Assembly: GCA_964348095.1 (NCBI GenBank)
Contig: CAYGBK010000041.1
Span: forward strand, 1-64,000
Length of the DNA: 64,000 bases
Direction: 5' to 3'
Source: WVXP01 sp964348095
GTDB lineage: Bacteria > Desulfobacterota > BSN033 > WVXP01
Part shown: positions 53,597-62,499 of the stretch, in pieces
Layout of the letters: the number at the start of each line of letters is the position of its first letter
Position numbering within the stretch: position 1 is the first letter of the stretch
The notes under the pieces: generated by a model
Told to the model about the DNA's origin: nothing
Seen by the model: the letters and a program-made list of their open reading frames with translations, nothing else
The model's database searches: none
Translations under genes and position numbers: made by a program

Positions 53597-54790
53597 TCAC
53601 CGAGAAGGATTTCTAAGCGCTTCTATTCCAGGCAGCTTTTTGCCCTCAAGAAACTCTAGAGACGCCCCTCCTCCGGTAGAGATATGAGTCATTTTTTCAG
53701 AAAAGCCCATCTTTCTTACGGCTGCGATAGTGTCTCCCCCACCCACAACGCTTAGGGAGCCCGACCCTGCAATAGCCTCGGCAATGCCTCGGGTACCACG
53801 GCTAAACCGCTCTATCTCTGAGACACCCATGGGACCATTCCACATGAGTGTACTCGCCTTCTCAATCTCCCTCGAGTATTGTCGAACAGTTTCTGGGCCA
53901 ATGTCAACGCCAGCCCATCCTGGGGGGATTTCGGCCCTGGTCGTAACCCTGGTTGTGCCCTCTAGATCTAGTTCTCGAACAACAACATGATCGATAGGGA
54001 GAAGGAGCCTTATCCCTTTTACCTGTGACTGCTCACAGATCTGTGAAGCAATTTCGAGTTTGTCCTCCTCCACCTGTGACTTGCCGACCCCTTTGCCAAC
54101 AGCCCGAAGAAAGGTATAGGCCATTGCTCCTCCGATCAGAAAAGCCGATGCCTTGTCGAAGAGGTTTTGAATCACTCCAATCTTATCAGAAACCTTCGCT
54201 CCTCCCAATGCAACCACGAACGGCTTTTCAGGATGGAGAAGGAGCCTGTCGAGGTAATCGATCTCATTCTTCATCAAAAGCCCAGCAGCCTTTATGGGAA
54301 CATACTTAACCATTCCTACCGTGGAGGCATGTGCCCGATGTGCTGTCCCAAAGGCGTCATTGACGTATACATCGGCAAGGCCGGCCAGCGCCCTGGAGAA
54401 CCCGTCGTCATTCGCCTCCTCTTCTGGGTGAAATCTGAGGTTTTCTAGGACGATCGCCTGTCCCTCTCTCATCGCCTCGATTTGTTTCGAGAGGTGCTCA
54501 CCCACGCAGTCGTCCCCCTGGATAACTTCCTGACCGAGCAGTTGAGATAAATGCTTGCTCACCGGAAGAAGACTCAATTCTTGGATTCGCTTCCCTTTCG
54601 GTCTCCCCAGATGGGAGGCCAAAATAACCCGAACCGCCCCATTATCCAGAGCATACCGCACTGTTGGAATGACCGCCAGGATTCGCGTATCATCAGATAC
54701 CTCGCCATCCTTCAAGGGTACATTGAGATCTACCCGGATGAATACACGTTTCCCTGCGAGGTCGACCTGGTCAATGATTCGAATAGTCAT
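53597..54790 (-). CDS. pgk: Phosphoglycerate kinase
   Basis: A 397-residue two-domain kinase that makes ATP from 1,3-bisphosphoglycerate. The N-terminal GKRVFIRVDLNVPLKDG, VILASHLGRPKG and the C-terminal SVVGGGDTIAAVRKMG and STGGGASLEFLEGK are diagnostic. I start it at ATG 54790; the frame extends to a TTG at 54808, which would touch the gap stop codon. The ribosome site is weak in either case, so coupling with gap is likely. Confidence 0.97.
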   Translation of the reverse strand: MTIRIIDQVDLAGKRVFIRVDLNVPLKDGEVSDDTRILAVIPTVRYALDNGAVRVILASHLGRPKGKRIQELSLLPVSKHLSQLLGQEVIQGDDCVGEHLSKQIEAMREGQAIVLENLRFHPEEEANDDGFSRALAGLADVYVNDAFGTAHRAHASTVGMVKYVPIKAAGLLMKNEIDYLDRLLLHPEKPFVVALGGAKVSDKIGVIQNLFDKASAFLIGGAMAYTFLRAVGKGVGKSQVEEDKLEIASQICEQSQVKGIRLLLPIDHVVVRELDLEGTTRVTTRAEIPPGWAGVDIGPETVRQYSREIEKASTLMWNGPMGVSEIERFSRGTRGIAEAIAGSGSLSVVGGGDTIAAVRKMGFSEKMTHISTGGGASLEFLEGKKLPGIEALRNPSR

Positions 54791-54808
54791 ACAACCATAC
54801 TCTGCCAA

Positions 54809-55807
54809 TCATTTGGAGACATAGGCAAGGAATTCTGTCATACGAGTCGAAAAACCCCACTCATTATCATACCAGGAGAGCACCTTCACCAGGCTGCCGC
54901 CGACCACTTTCGTTGACAGGGCATCGACCGTTGATGAGTATGAATTCCCTGTGTAATCACTTGAAACCAGCGGCTCATCACTCACGGCTAGGATTCCCTT
55001 CATCGACCCTGCGGCGTATTTCATGAAAGCAGAATTGACTGAATCGGGAGTGACGGATTTCTCAAGTCGACATACCAGGTCAACCACTGAAACAGTCGGC
55101 GTCGGGACCCGGATAGCCATTCCGTCGAGTTTGCCTTCTAGCTCTGGAATTACCAGGGACAAGGCAAGGGCAGCTCCGGTCGTCGTAGGAATCATAGACA
55201 AAGCCGCGGCTCGTGCCCGGCGTAAGTCCCTGTGAGGGAAGTCGAGTATCACCTGATCGTTTGTGTAGGCATGGGTCGTCGTCATCAGGCCGTGCTCGAT
55301 GCCGAATTCGTCATTCAGCACTTTGGCAATCGGAGCGAGGCAGTTCGTTGTGCATGAACCCATGGAGAGAATATGATGAATCTTCGAGTCGTAATCGCGT
55401 TCATTGACCCCTAAGACAATCGTCTTGTCAGGATTCTTTGCCGGGGCTGAAATGACAACTTTCTTGGCTCCACCCTCGAGGTGTTTAGATGCGTTCTCCC
55501 TGTCCGTGAAGCGACCCGTGCTTTCCAAGACCACATCCACGCCGAGGTCTTTCCATGGAAGCTCGCTTGGCTCGCGGACTGCCAGCACCTTTACCTCGTC
55601 TCCGTCGACGATGATGGCATCCTCTTTTGACTCTATATTGCCTCGGAACTGGCCATAAACAGAATCGTACTTCAGGAGGTGCGACAGGGTTTTTGCATCC
55701 GTAAGATCGTTAACCGCGACAAACTGGAGATCTCCTGTGCCTACACCCGCTCGAAAGACGAGGCGGCCAATTCTTCCAAAGCCATTTATCCCAACTCGAA
55801 TCGCCAT
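54809..55807 (-). CDS. gap: Glyceraldehyde-3-phosphate dehydrogenase
   Basis: A 332-residue NAD-dependent enzyme of glycolysis. The Rossmann start AIRVGINGFGRIGRLVFRAG and catalytic SMGSCTTNCLAPIAK (active-site Cys) are intact. ATG 55807 has an AGGAGGAG site; the frame to 55831 has none. It is the first gene of the operon and has its own promoter upstream. Confidence 0.98.
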   Translation of the reverse strand: MAIRVGINGFGRIGRLVFRAGVGTGDLQFVAVNDLTDAKTLSHLLKYDSVYGQFRGNIESKEDAIIVDGDEVKVLAVREPSELPWKDLGVDVVLESTGRFTDRENASKHLEGGAKKVVISAPAKNPDKTIVLGVNERDYDSKIHHILSMGSCTTNCLAPIAKVLNDEFGIEHGLMTTTHAYTNDQVILDFPHRDLRRARAAALSMIPTTTGAALALSLVIPELEGKLDGMAIRVPTPTVSVVDLVCRLEKSVTPDSVNSAFMKYAAGSMKGILAVSDEPLVSSDYTGNSYSSTVDALSTKVVGGSLVKVLSWYDNEWGFSTRMTEFLAYVSK

Positions 55808-55873
55808 CTTCTCTCCTCCTCTCTTCTTCAAAGGGATCTCTCTTTTGCCAATCTCAACTCTCAGTTATCGTAG

Positions 55874-55901
55874 CTTATAAATATCCCCGACCCCGAGTCA
55901 A
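55874..55901 (-). promoter_or_regulatory. Promoter of the gap-pgk-tpiA-secG operon
   Basis: On the minus strand TTGACT (55896-55901) and TATAAG (55874-55879) at 16-base spacing, with a leader of about 60 bases to the gap ATG. Confidence 0.6.
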
Positions 55902-55983
55902 CCACTTTTTCAGCTTTTCTATCCCACGGCCTGGGCAAAAGCCAGGTCGACCTATCAGGTCCCCTGGCCCCCCCAGTCCTCTA

Positions 55984-56013
55984 TTGACATGCGAGTCTCT
56001 AACCCGCGATAAT
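55984..56013 (+). promoter_or_regulatory. Orphan promoter-like sequence
   Basis: TTGACA (55984-55989), 18 bases, GATAAT (56008-56013). No convincing gene follows for 560 bases. Confidence 0.4.
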
Positions 56014-56463
56014 GTGCTCACCATCGCGTCGAAGAGCAAGGTAAATCAAAGCCCTTGGTTCAACCATACCCGTTTCGGGGTTTCAGGCCTTATGATGGTC
56101 CACACCCCATGGCTAATGCGTGCAGAAGATGGGTGTCCCTGATTCACGACAACCGTGTATCCTCGGGATCTTGGTCCGGCCCGGCGGCTCGCCCAACTCT
56201 CCCCCTGAGGCCCGGGTATCGAGACGGAAAAAAACCTGCTCAAGATGGCCGAGAGATATTTTGCTCGGAACAGACGATCACCTCGAAGGCATCGACGCAT
56301 ATAGACAGTGGTCTCCCGCTCTCAATATTACCCAGTCGTGGCATTGTGTGGATAAGCCACGGACGACCTCGGACCCTCTGCTTCTCAAGGTCGAGCAGGG
56401 GAGTGATAAGGGAGCCGTATGAAATAGATATGGACCAGATTCCTCAGACAAGGGGTTACACGG

Positions 56464-56492
56464 TTGACAAGACGGATGGGAGACACTATATA
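56464..56492 (+). promoter_or_regulatory. Promoter of the FmdB-type gene
   Basis: TTGACA (56464-56469), 17 bases, TATATA (56487-56492). Transcription would start about 75 bases before the ATG. Confidence 0.55.
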
Positions 56493-56572
56493 CTGTAGGG
56501 AGAAAGACCAACCAGGCCCTGGTTTTGTCTGACAATAGAACGGGATGAAGCCCTTTCTGAGAGGAAGGTTGA

Positions 56573-56803
56573 ATGCCTATTTACGAGTATCACTGTGGCA
56601 CGTGTGATAATGAGTTTGAGAAGCTCGTGTTCGACGAGTCTGAAACGGTGTCATGCCCCGGATGCCATGGAACCGAGGTAAAGAAGTTAATGTCGGCCTG
56701 TGCCTTCTCAGTTGGGAGTACTTTCAAGAGCACCGCCAGCTCAAACTGCGGTTCCTGCACGCCCTCGCCTGCCAGTTGCTCAGCCTGCGGCGTCAAACAC
56801 TGA
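56573..56803 (+). CDS. FmdB-family putative regulatory zinc-ribbon protein
   Basis: A 76-residue protein. MPIYEYHCGTCDNEFEKLV...CPGC is the FmdB zinc-ribbon signature, with paired CxxC knuckles. The C-terminal tail is rich in Ser and Cys (five Cys in the last 20 residues). Members have been linked to control of amidase and formamidase genes, but the biochemical role is unknown. A GAGAGGAAGG site lies before the ATG. Confidence 0.9.
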   Translation: MPIYEYHCGTCDNEFEKLVFDESETVSCPGCHGTEVKKLMSACAFSVGSTFKSTASSNCGSCTPSPASCSACGVKH

Positions 56804-57047
56804 TTCGCTGGAGGCACAGCCGCGCCACCCCTAGCTGTCAGTTTTCCCCGAAAGCAATAGAAACCCACGGGAATTAGTTCTGAGGAGTTTCCACAGTTTT
56901 TTGGACGGTTATGTCCCTAGGGGACGTTTGCGGAAGAATAGAATCGCTACTGTCCGGGCCGTTGCCCCATTCCTTGGAACACTCTGGTCACGGCCTAATA
57001 AGAACAATTCGCCAGAAAGTGGACAGGGAAGCTCTAGACCAAAAGTC

Positions 57048-57075
57048 GTTGTTCGTGGTCCGCGGCCCGTGGCAA
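57048..57075. repeat. Four degenerate 7-bp repeats, GTGGTCC type
   Basis: GTTGTTC, GTGGTCC, GCGGCCC and GTGGCAA follow one another without spacers. Confidence 0.55.
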
Positions 57076-57163
57076 CAAGACCAGGATTTACCTATCCAGG
57101 GAATTCGAGCAACGGGTCCAGACTATTTCATTTTCAATCAAATGACGTGAATTGATAGTGTCA

Positions 57164-57191
57164 ACTGACCACTGACAACCGACAACTGGCA
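57164..57191. repeat. Four 7-bp repeats, ACTGACA type
   Basis: ACTGACC, ACTGACA, ACCGACA and ACTGGCA follow one another without spacers. Heptad arrays of this kind occur in gaps of many unrelated bacterial genomes. Confidence 0.65.
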
Positions 57192-57297
57192 GCACCAAGA
57201 ACAGATTTCTGAGCAGCGAAGAGCGCTCTCTTTTCGCTTTGATTAGATCCTGAAAACTCAAGAAACCCCTCACCGTCTTGGCTTTAACTTTTGCGAT

Positions 57298-58563
57298 TTA
57301 TGGAATCATTCCGTCTTGGTGTCTCAGCCTTTCCACCAAAAAGTCGATCTCACGCCGGATCTTTGCTTTTTCTCTTTTCTGTCTCTCCACCACTCCAATG
57401 GAATGAATGACAGAGGCGTGATCCCTGCGGAAGGCCATTCCGATAGTATCGAGCGACTCGTCCGTGAACTTCCGACACAGATACATCGCCACCTGTCGGG
57501 GATGACAGATGCTTTTCCGCCTGGACCGAGAAACCAGCTGTTCGACGTCTACTTGGTATTGACCTGCGACGAGTTCTTGGATGGAGTTGATCGTGGTCCT
57601 CCGTTTTTCCGCTATCTGGAAGAGTCCCACGACTTCCTGAGCAAGTTCGAGCTCAATGCGTCTCGACAGAAACGAGGCCTTCGCTATCAGATTGATGAGC
57701 ATGCCTTCGAGGCGTCGAACGTTTCCCCAGACTCTAGAGGCCAGAAAGTCGACGACCTCGTCAGGAAGGATCAACCCTTCAAACTCCGCCCTCCGGCGCA
57801 GGATCATTTTTCGAGTCTCCATGTCGGGAGGCTTAATATCGACCACTAGACCGCATCCCAACCGCGATTTGAGACCGTCTGTCATGTGACGGAGTTCATG
57901 AGGAAGGACGTTGGCTGTTAGAATAATCTGTTTTCCAGAGTGATAGAGGTGATCGAGCGTATGGGAAAGCTCGGCCTGAGTGCTATCCTTTCCACTGAGA
58001 AAGTGAACCCCATCTATACAGAGAACGTCACACCGTCGCCGGAATTTCTCCTTGAACTCCCACATCTCCTGTTTCCGGATGGCAGCAACCATTTCGCTCA
58101 TGAATTCCTCCGCACTGACGTAGAGCACTCGGGCGTTTGGTTGTGTCTTGTAGATGTGGTTCCCAATAGCACCAGAGAGATGGCTCTTTCCTAGTCCACT
58201 CTCACCATAGAAATAAAGCGGGTTGTAGGCATCTCGTTTCTCATTTGCAACGGCCCATGCAGCATGATAGGCAAATTGGTTCGAAGGGCCAACCACAAAT
58301 TGATCGAACGTAAATCGTCCATTAGCCAATGGTGACGGATCATAGCTCCTGATACCGGGAAGGCTCATTTGGTCGAGGGTCGATTTCTCTGACGAGCTGT
58401 GTGAGCCTGTTTTTGCATTCGATTCACGAGGGAGCTGACGCACAAACCCATGAGCCATTCCCGTGGTTTCCTCAACATGGCAATCACGGTGGATTAGGTT
58501 TTTCCTTTTCGAAAAAGCAGATTCCTGGATTTCGATTCCTGCGCTCGCACCGAGATTGCTCAT
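57298..58563 (-). CDS. DnaA-like AAA+ protein without a recognisable domain I and with altered Walker B
   Basis: A 421-residue relative of the replication initiator DnaA. Residues 1-83 are low in conservation and do not resemble DnaA domain I. The AAA+ domain starts at FTFDQFVVGPSNQFAYHAA, with Walker A GESGLGKSH (120-128). Walker B reads VLCIDGVHFL, so Gly185 replaces the second Asp of the usual IDD, which should weaken ATP hydrolysis. The sensor 2 region NVRRLEG and the DNA-binding domain (HPRQVAMYLCRKFTDESLDT, RDHASVIHSI) are intact. dnaN, recF and gyrB are not adjacent. It may be a second DnaA or a regulator derived from it. Confidence 0.88.
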   Translation of the reverse strand: MSNLGASAGIEIQESAFSKRKNLIHRDCHVEETTGMAHGFVRQLPRESNAKTGSHSSSEKSTLDQMSLPGIRSYDPSPLANGRFTFDQFVVGPSNQFAYHAAWAVANEKRDAYNPLYFYGESGLGKSHLSGAIGNHIYKTQPNARVLYVSAEEFMSEMVAAIRKQEMWEFKEKFRRRCDVLCIDGVHFLSGKDSTQAELSHTLDHLYHSGKQIILTANVLPHELRHMTDGLKSRLGCGLVVDIKPPDMETRKMILRRRAEFEGLILPDEVVDFLASRVWGNVRRLEGMLINLIAKASFLSRRIELELAQEVVGLFQIAEKRRTTINSIQELVAGQYQVDVEQLVSRSRRKSICHPRQVAMYLCRKFTDESLDTIGMAFRRDHASVIHSIGVVERQKREKAKIRREIDFLVERLRHQDGMIP

Positions 58564-59169
58564 GACCTCATCCCCCTCTCCTCAAGAGAATGTCCGGTTC
58601 GTGCCAAGAAGGACCCTCATAGTGGCCGTACCAGAGTGCGGCCTCCTACTGATAGTTGGGAGGTATCTCCAGACAAAAGCGGTCAGTCCCCCATCAGATC
58701 AGATTCATCTCCCCACGGCAAGAATACCGACCCAGTCTCGACAATCTAGTAGGCCGAACTCGAGACATCTTTCACTGCCACTTCGATACTGATTTTAGAG
58801 CCTACATTCAAACATGTATAGACATCGGGGCACCTAGTCAAACCCGATTTTTCGCGATTTCCTAATTCCGATAACCCCATTTTTCCACACCTCTTTTGCC
58901 CGTTCCAAGGAGTCCAATTGACATGGGTACCCGCCGGTCGTAGCCAGGATGAATGTTTTTCCATGAGAATTGATTTTTTCAGTTTTTTCAATTCGTTGTT
59001 GAACTAATCCACTATTGTTAATAATGTTTTCCACATTCCCTTTCTTCAATTTTCTTCGATTTTCTCTTTTTTTCTCCTTTTTTAAAAAACTCGCCCCTCT
59101 TATGCCCCCACCTCCAGAACAGGTCGATTCCTACTTTCAAAAGCCCCGCAAAACTGCTATAAATTCGGC
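58564..59169. other. Divergent region between the dnaA-like gene and rnz, AT-rich with DnaA boxes
   Basis: A 606-base non-coding region. Two exact matches to TTWTNCACA (TTTTCCACA at 58881-58889 and 59027-59035) and two weaker ones (58957, 59005) all point the same way, and 58970-59096 is strongly AT-rich with T tracts. This has the look of a replication origin or of an autoregulated dnaA control region. Confidence 0.5.
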
Positions 59170-60087
59170 ATGAAGGTCGTATTCCTTGGCACCGGGGGAA
59201 CCATACCGACAGAGAAGAGAAAACATCCCACTCTGGCTTTCAGGCGAGAAGGAGAGGTGTTTCTTCTTGACTGCGGAGAGGGGGCCCAGAGCCAAATCTT
59301 CAAAGCACACCTTGGTATCGCTCCCATTCGCGCAATTCTGGTCAGTCACCTTCACGGCGATCACGTCCTGGGCATTCCGGGCCTGCTCATGACAATGACC
59401 CAAAGTAATCGATCGCAACCTCTTCTGGTCGTTGGCCCGAGCGGCATTGCCAAGTGGATCAACCACGTTTGTGAGGATCTCGCATTTCACGCCTCTTTTG
59501 AGATTGCCGTTCAGGAAGTGGAGTCAGGGCCGGTCCTCGTTTGCCCCCAATATCAGATAAATGCTTTCTTCCTCGAGCATAGTATTCCCACATTGGGTTA
59601 TCAATTTCAGGAAACCGAGAGACCGGGACGATTCCGGATTGAGGAAGCGATCAGGCTAGGAGTCCCAAAAGGTCCCTTGTGGCGACGACTCCAGTCCGGT
59701 TCCTCAGTAAGGCTTGAAGGTGGAAGAGAGGTCTATCCGAAGCAGGTTCTCGGCCCGCCCAGACCCGGGCTAAAGATTGTCTATGCGGTAGATACAAGAC
59801 CCTGCCGAGAAACCGTAGAGGCCGCCCTGGAAGCAGACCTGCTGATCCATGACGGGATGTTCCTTTCTGAGGACATCGATAAAGCACATGCGAGAGGCCA
59901 TTCCACCGCAATTGAGGCCGCACAGGTCGCCCTTGAGGCAAAGGCAAGACGTCTCGCTCTCACTCACGTTTCCCCTCGTTATCGCGGTGAGGAAAACAGA
60001 TTCCTTAAACAGGCCTGCAAGATCTTCCCCGAGACTATCGTCGCCGAAGATATTATGGAGATTGAATTACGTCACCCAGACCATTAG
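59170..60087 (+). CDS. rnz: Ribonuclease Z (tRNA 3' endonuclease)
   Basis: A 305-residue metallo-beta-lactamase-fold enzyme that trims the 3' trailer of tRNA precursors. MKVVFLGTGGTIPT, the metal-binding SHLHGDHVLGIPGLL and the later YAVDTRPCRETVEAA and GHSTAIEAAQVA segments fit tRNase Z of the short type. It is useful here because tRNA-Leu in this window lacks an encoded CCA. It is divergent from the dnaA-like gene. Confidence 0.94.
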   Translation: MKVVFLGTGGTIPTEKRKHPTLAFRREGEVFLLDCGEGAQSQIFKAHLGIAPIRAILVSHLHGDHVLGIPGLLMTMTQSNRSQPLLVVGPSGIAKWINHVCEDLAFHASFEIAVQEVESGPVLVCPQYQINAFFLEHSIPTLGYQFQETERPGRFRIEEAIRLGVPKGPLWRRLQSGSSVRLEGGREVYPKQVLGPPRPGLKIVYAVDTRPCRETVEAALEADLLIHDGMFLSEDIDKAHARGHSTAIEAAQVALEAKARRLALTHVSPRYRGEENRFLKQACKIFPETIVAEDIMEIELRHPDH

Positions 60088-60172
60088 AGACGTAGGACCT
60101 GGCTTTGACGGGTTTTGAGGGCTCAAATAACGGCCTCCCTGTCCCATCTCCCATCACTCAAATCGGCAATCC

Positions 60173-62179
60173 TCATTCCATCAATGCCCTTGTACCGGAC
60201 ATAATCTTGTCGACCGTAAACCCGTACTGCTCCATAACCACCTTACCCGGTGCCGAGGCTCCGAAACGATCAATTCCCAGAACATTCCCGCCAGTACCGA
60301 CGTAACGTTCCCATCCCATGGAAGCGGCAGCTTCAACCGCTAGCCGGATCTTCACCTCCTGCGGCAATACTGAGTCTCTATAAGCCCTATCCTGAGCCTC
60401 AAAGAGTTCCCAGCTCGGCATATTGACGAGTCTCACCCCGAGTCCCTCGTCTGACAGATTCTTCCACGCCTCAAGGGTGACGTGCACCTCGGATCCAGTG
60501 GCGATCAGTATAGCCTCAAGTTTTCCTTTTTCAAAGCCCAACACGTAGGCGCCCCGTCGTAGTTCGTTGGCAGATGGAAAAACTGAACGGTCCAAGATGG
60601 GCAGACTCTGTCGGGTCAAAATCAAGGCGACTGGGCTATCTCTCTGTTCTAGGGCCAGTCGCCAGGCCACAGCAGTTTCGTTGGCGTCCGCGGGCCGAAT
60701 AACGATCAAATGCGGGATTGCCCGAAGAGAGGCTAATTGCTCGATGGGTTGATGGGTGGGCCCGTCTTCGCCCAGACCTATGCTATCGTGAGTAAAGACA
60801 TAGATGGTAGGGAGTTTCATGAGACACGCAAGCCTGATGGCAGGCCGCATATAATCGGAGAAGACCAGAAATGTCCCCCCGAAAGGCCTGACTCCGCCAT
60901 GAAGAGCCATGCCCGAGATCATGGCGCCCATGGCATGTTCACGTATACCAAAATGGAGATTCCCGTTCTGGTGGCTGTCCCTCTCAAAGTCGCCTCGTCC
61001 GGTGAGGTAGGTATTGTTAGAAGGTGCCAAATCGGCTGACCCGCCAAGCACTTCTGGAAGATTGGATGCTGCGCCGTTGAGTGCTTTCCCTGAGGCGACT
61101 CGAGTGGCCATTGGACCCTCGTCAGGTACAAACTCTGGAATCCCCTTGTCCCACCCGGCAGGGAGTTCTCCCCTTATTATCCGTTCCCATTCACGAGCCA
61201 ACTCGGGAAAAGCGTTCTTGTAGGCCCTGAAACTCTCTTGCCATTGAGTCTCTGATGCCTTTCTTTCCTCGACTGCCTTCCGAAAGTGCTCAAGGGCATC
61301 ATCAGGGACGAATAGGGCCTTCTCCTCGAGCCATCCCAGATTCTTCTTCGTCAGATGCACCTCTTCAACGCCCAGTGGTGCCCCGTGTGCTGCCGCAGTG
61401 TCCTGTTTGTTGGGACTGCCATATGCGATGTGAGTTCTAAGGATAATAAAAGAAGGCCGTTCCTTGTCTTCCTGCGCAGTGACAACTGCCTGGGCAATGG
61501 CATCCAGTTCGTTTCCGTCATCAACTCTTTGGACCTGCCAGCCGTAGGCATCGAAACGCTTGGCCACGTCCTCGGAAAAGGCCAAATCGGTGTTTCCTTC
61601 TATCGTAATCCCGTTGTCGTCGTAGAAATAGATCAACTTCGCAAGGCCAAGGTGACCTGCGAGGGACGCCGCCTCCGAGGCAACACCCTCCATGATATCC
61701 CCGTCGCTGCACAGGGCATAAACGAAGTGGTCGACGATTTCATGACCTGGCCGATTAAATCGGGCTGCCAGGTATCTTTCAGCCAGAGCCATACCCACAC
61801 CGTTCCCAAATCCCTGTCCAAGAGGGCCTGTCGTCGTCTCAATTCCCGTATTCAGACTGTGCTCAGGGTGGCCCGGAGTCTTGCTCCCCCACTGCCTGAA
61901 GTTATGAATGTCTTCCAACGATAGATCATATCCTGCGAGAAACAAAAGACTGTAAAGAAGCATGGACGCATGGCCAGCAGAGAGCACAAATCGATCACGA
62001 TCAGGCCAGGTCGGGTTCTGGGGATTGTATCGCATGAACCGTGTCCACAGCGCGTAGGCAACAGGTGCTAGAGCCATGGGCGTTCCTGGATGACCCGATT
62101 TTGCCTTTTCCACTGCGTCCATTGAAAGAGTTCTGATGGTATTGATGCAGAGTAGGTTCAGATCTTTTTCCACGGCCAT
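60173..62179 (-). CDS. tkt: Transketolase
   Basis: A 668-residue thiamine-diphosphate enzyme of the pentose phosphate pathway. The cofactor motif CSDGDIMEGVASEAASLAGH, the N-terminal GHPGTPMALAP and the pyrimidine-domain motif HDSIGLGEDGPTHQPIEQ are clear, and the length is typical. A GGAGG site precedes the ATG. It stands alone, convergent with rnz. Confidence 0.97.
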   Translation of the reverse strand: MAVEKDLNLLCINTIRTLSMDAVEKAKSGHPGTPMALAPVAYALWTRFMRYNPQNPTWPDRDRFVLSAGHASMLLYSLLFLAGYDLSLEDIHNFRQWGSKTPGHPEHSLNTGIETTTGPLGQGFGNGVGMALAERYLAARFNRPGHEIVDHFVYALCSDGDIMEGVASEAASLAGHLGLAKLIYFYDDNGITIEGNTDLAFSEDVAKRFDAYGWQVQRVDDGNELDAIAQAVVTAQEDKERPSFIILRTHIAYGSPNKQDTAAAHGAPLGVEEVHLTKKNLGWLEEKALFVPDDALEHFRKAVEERKASETQWQESFRAYKNAFPELAREWERIIRGELPAGWDKGIPEFVPDEGPMATRVASGKALNGAASNLPEVLGGSADLAPSNNTYLTGRGDFERDSHQNGNLHFGIREHAMGAMISGMALHGGVRPFGGTFLVFSDYMRPAIRLACLMKLPTIYVFTHDSIGLGEDGPTHQPIEQLASLRAIPHLIVIRPADANETAVAWRLALEQRDSPVALILTRQSLPILDRSVFPSANELRRGAYVLGFEKGKLEAILIATGSEVHVTLEAWKNLSDEGLGVRLVNMPSWELFEAQDRAYRDSVLPQEVKIRLAVEAAASMGWERYVGTGGNVLGIDRFGASAPGKVVMEQYGFTVDKIMSGTRALME

Positions 62180-62499
62180 AGGGTCCTCCTAAAAGAGTTT
62201 TGAATTCTTCGGGATCTAAATCCCTGAGCTTTTTTTGCCTGCAAGGAAATCTCGAATAAGGGACAACATAAGAAACGATGCCAAGAGGCAATTGAATTCT
62301 ATAAGGATCTTTAAAATTCAAATACATATAATAAAAGTATTAGAAATTAGTTTATCTATTTAGCCGTTCTTGACAGAACCCGCAGCGGGCCAATCGTATG
62401 ATCATCTCCATTCTCTTACCTTCATCCGGTCTCAGTCCTGCTCCTGTTCTTGAGACGGCTGTCTCAAGACTAGTCGATGAGATCATGGCGTGCGAATAC
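62180..62499. other. Gap between gatA and tkt
   Basis: The right half holds a perfect 8-bp hairpin CTTGAGAC-GGCT-GTCTCAAG (62449-62468), perhaps ending gatA transcription, though without a T-run. The stretch 62300-62355 is AT-rich and probably contains the tkt promoter. No gene is seen. Confidence 0.5.

Larger units (their letters stand above)
55808..56572. other. Divergent gap between gap and the FmdB gene
   Basis: A 765-base region with a gap promoter (minus), an orphan plus-strand promoter at 55984 and an FmdB promoter at 56464. One perfect DnaA box (TGTGGATAA, reverse of TTATCCACA) lies at 56347-56355. A 147-codon plus-strand frame (56055-56498) has no recognisable family and no good ribosome site and is not called. 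Confidence 0.5.
56804..57297. other. Gap between the FmdB gene and the dnaA-like gene with heptad repeats
   Basis: Non-coding; it contains two 7-bp tandem arrays (listed separately). At about 57204-57217 it shares CTGAGCAGCGAAGAG-like sequence with the right flank of hairpin element copy 1. Confidence 0.5.

Noticed and set aside
56055..56498. 147-codon plus-strand frame upstream of the FmdB gene
   Set aside because: No family resemblance, no ribosome site, and odd composition rich in Pro, Arg and Ser; other frames in the region are equally open.
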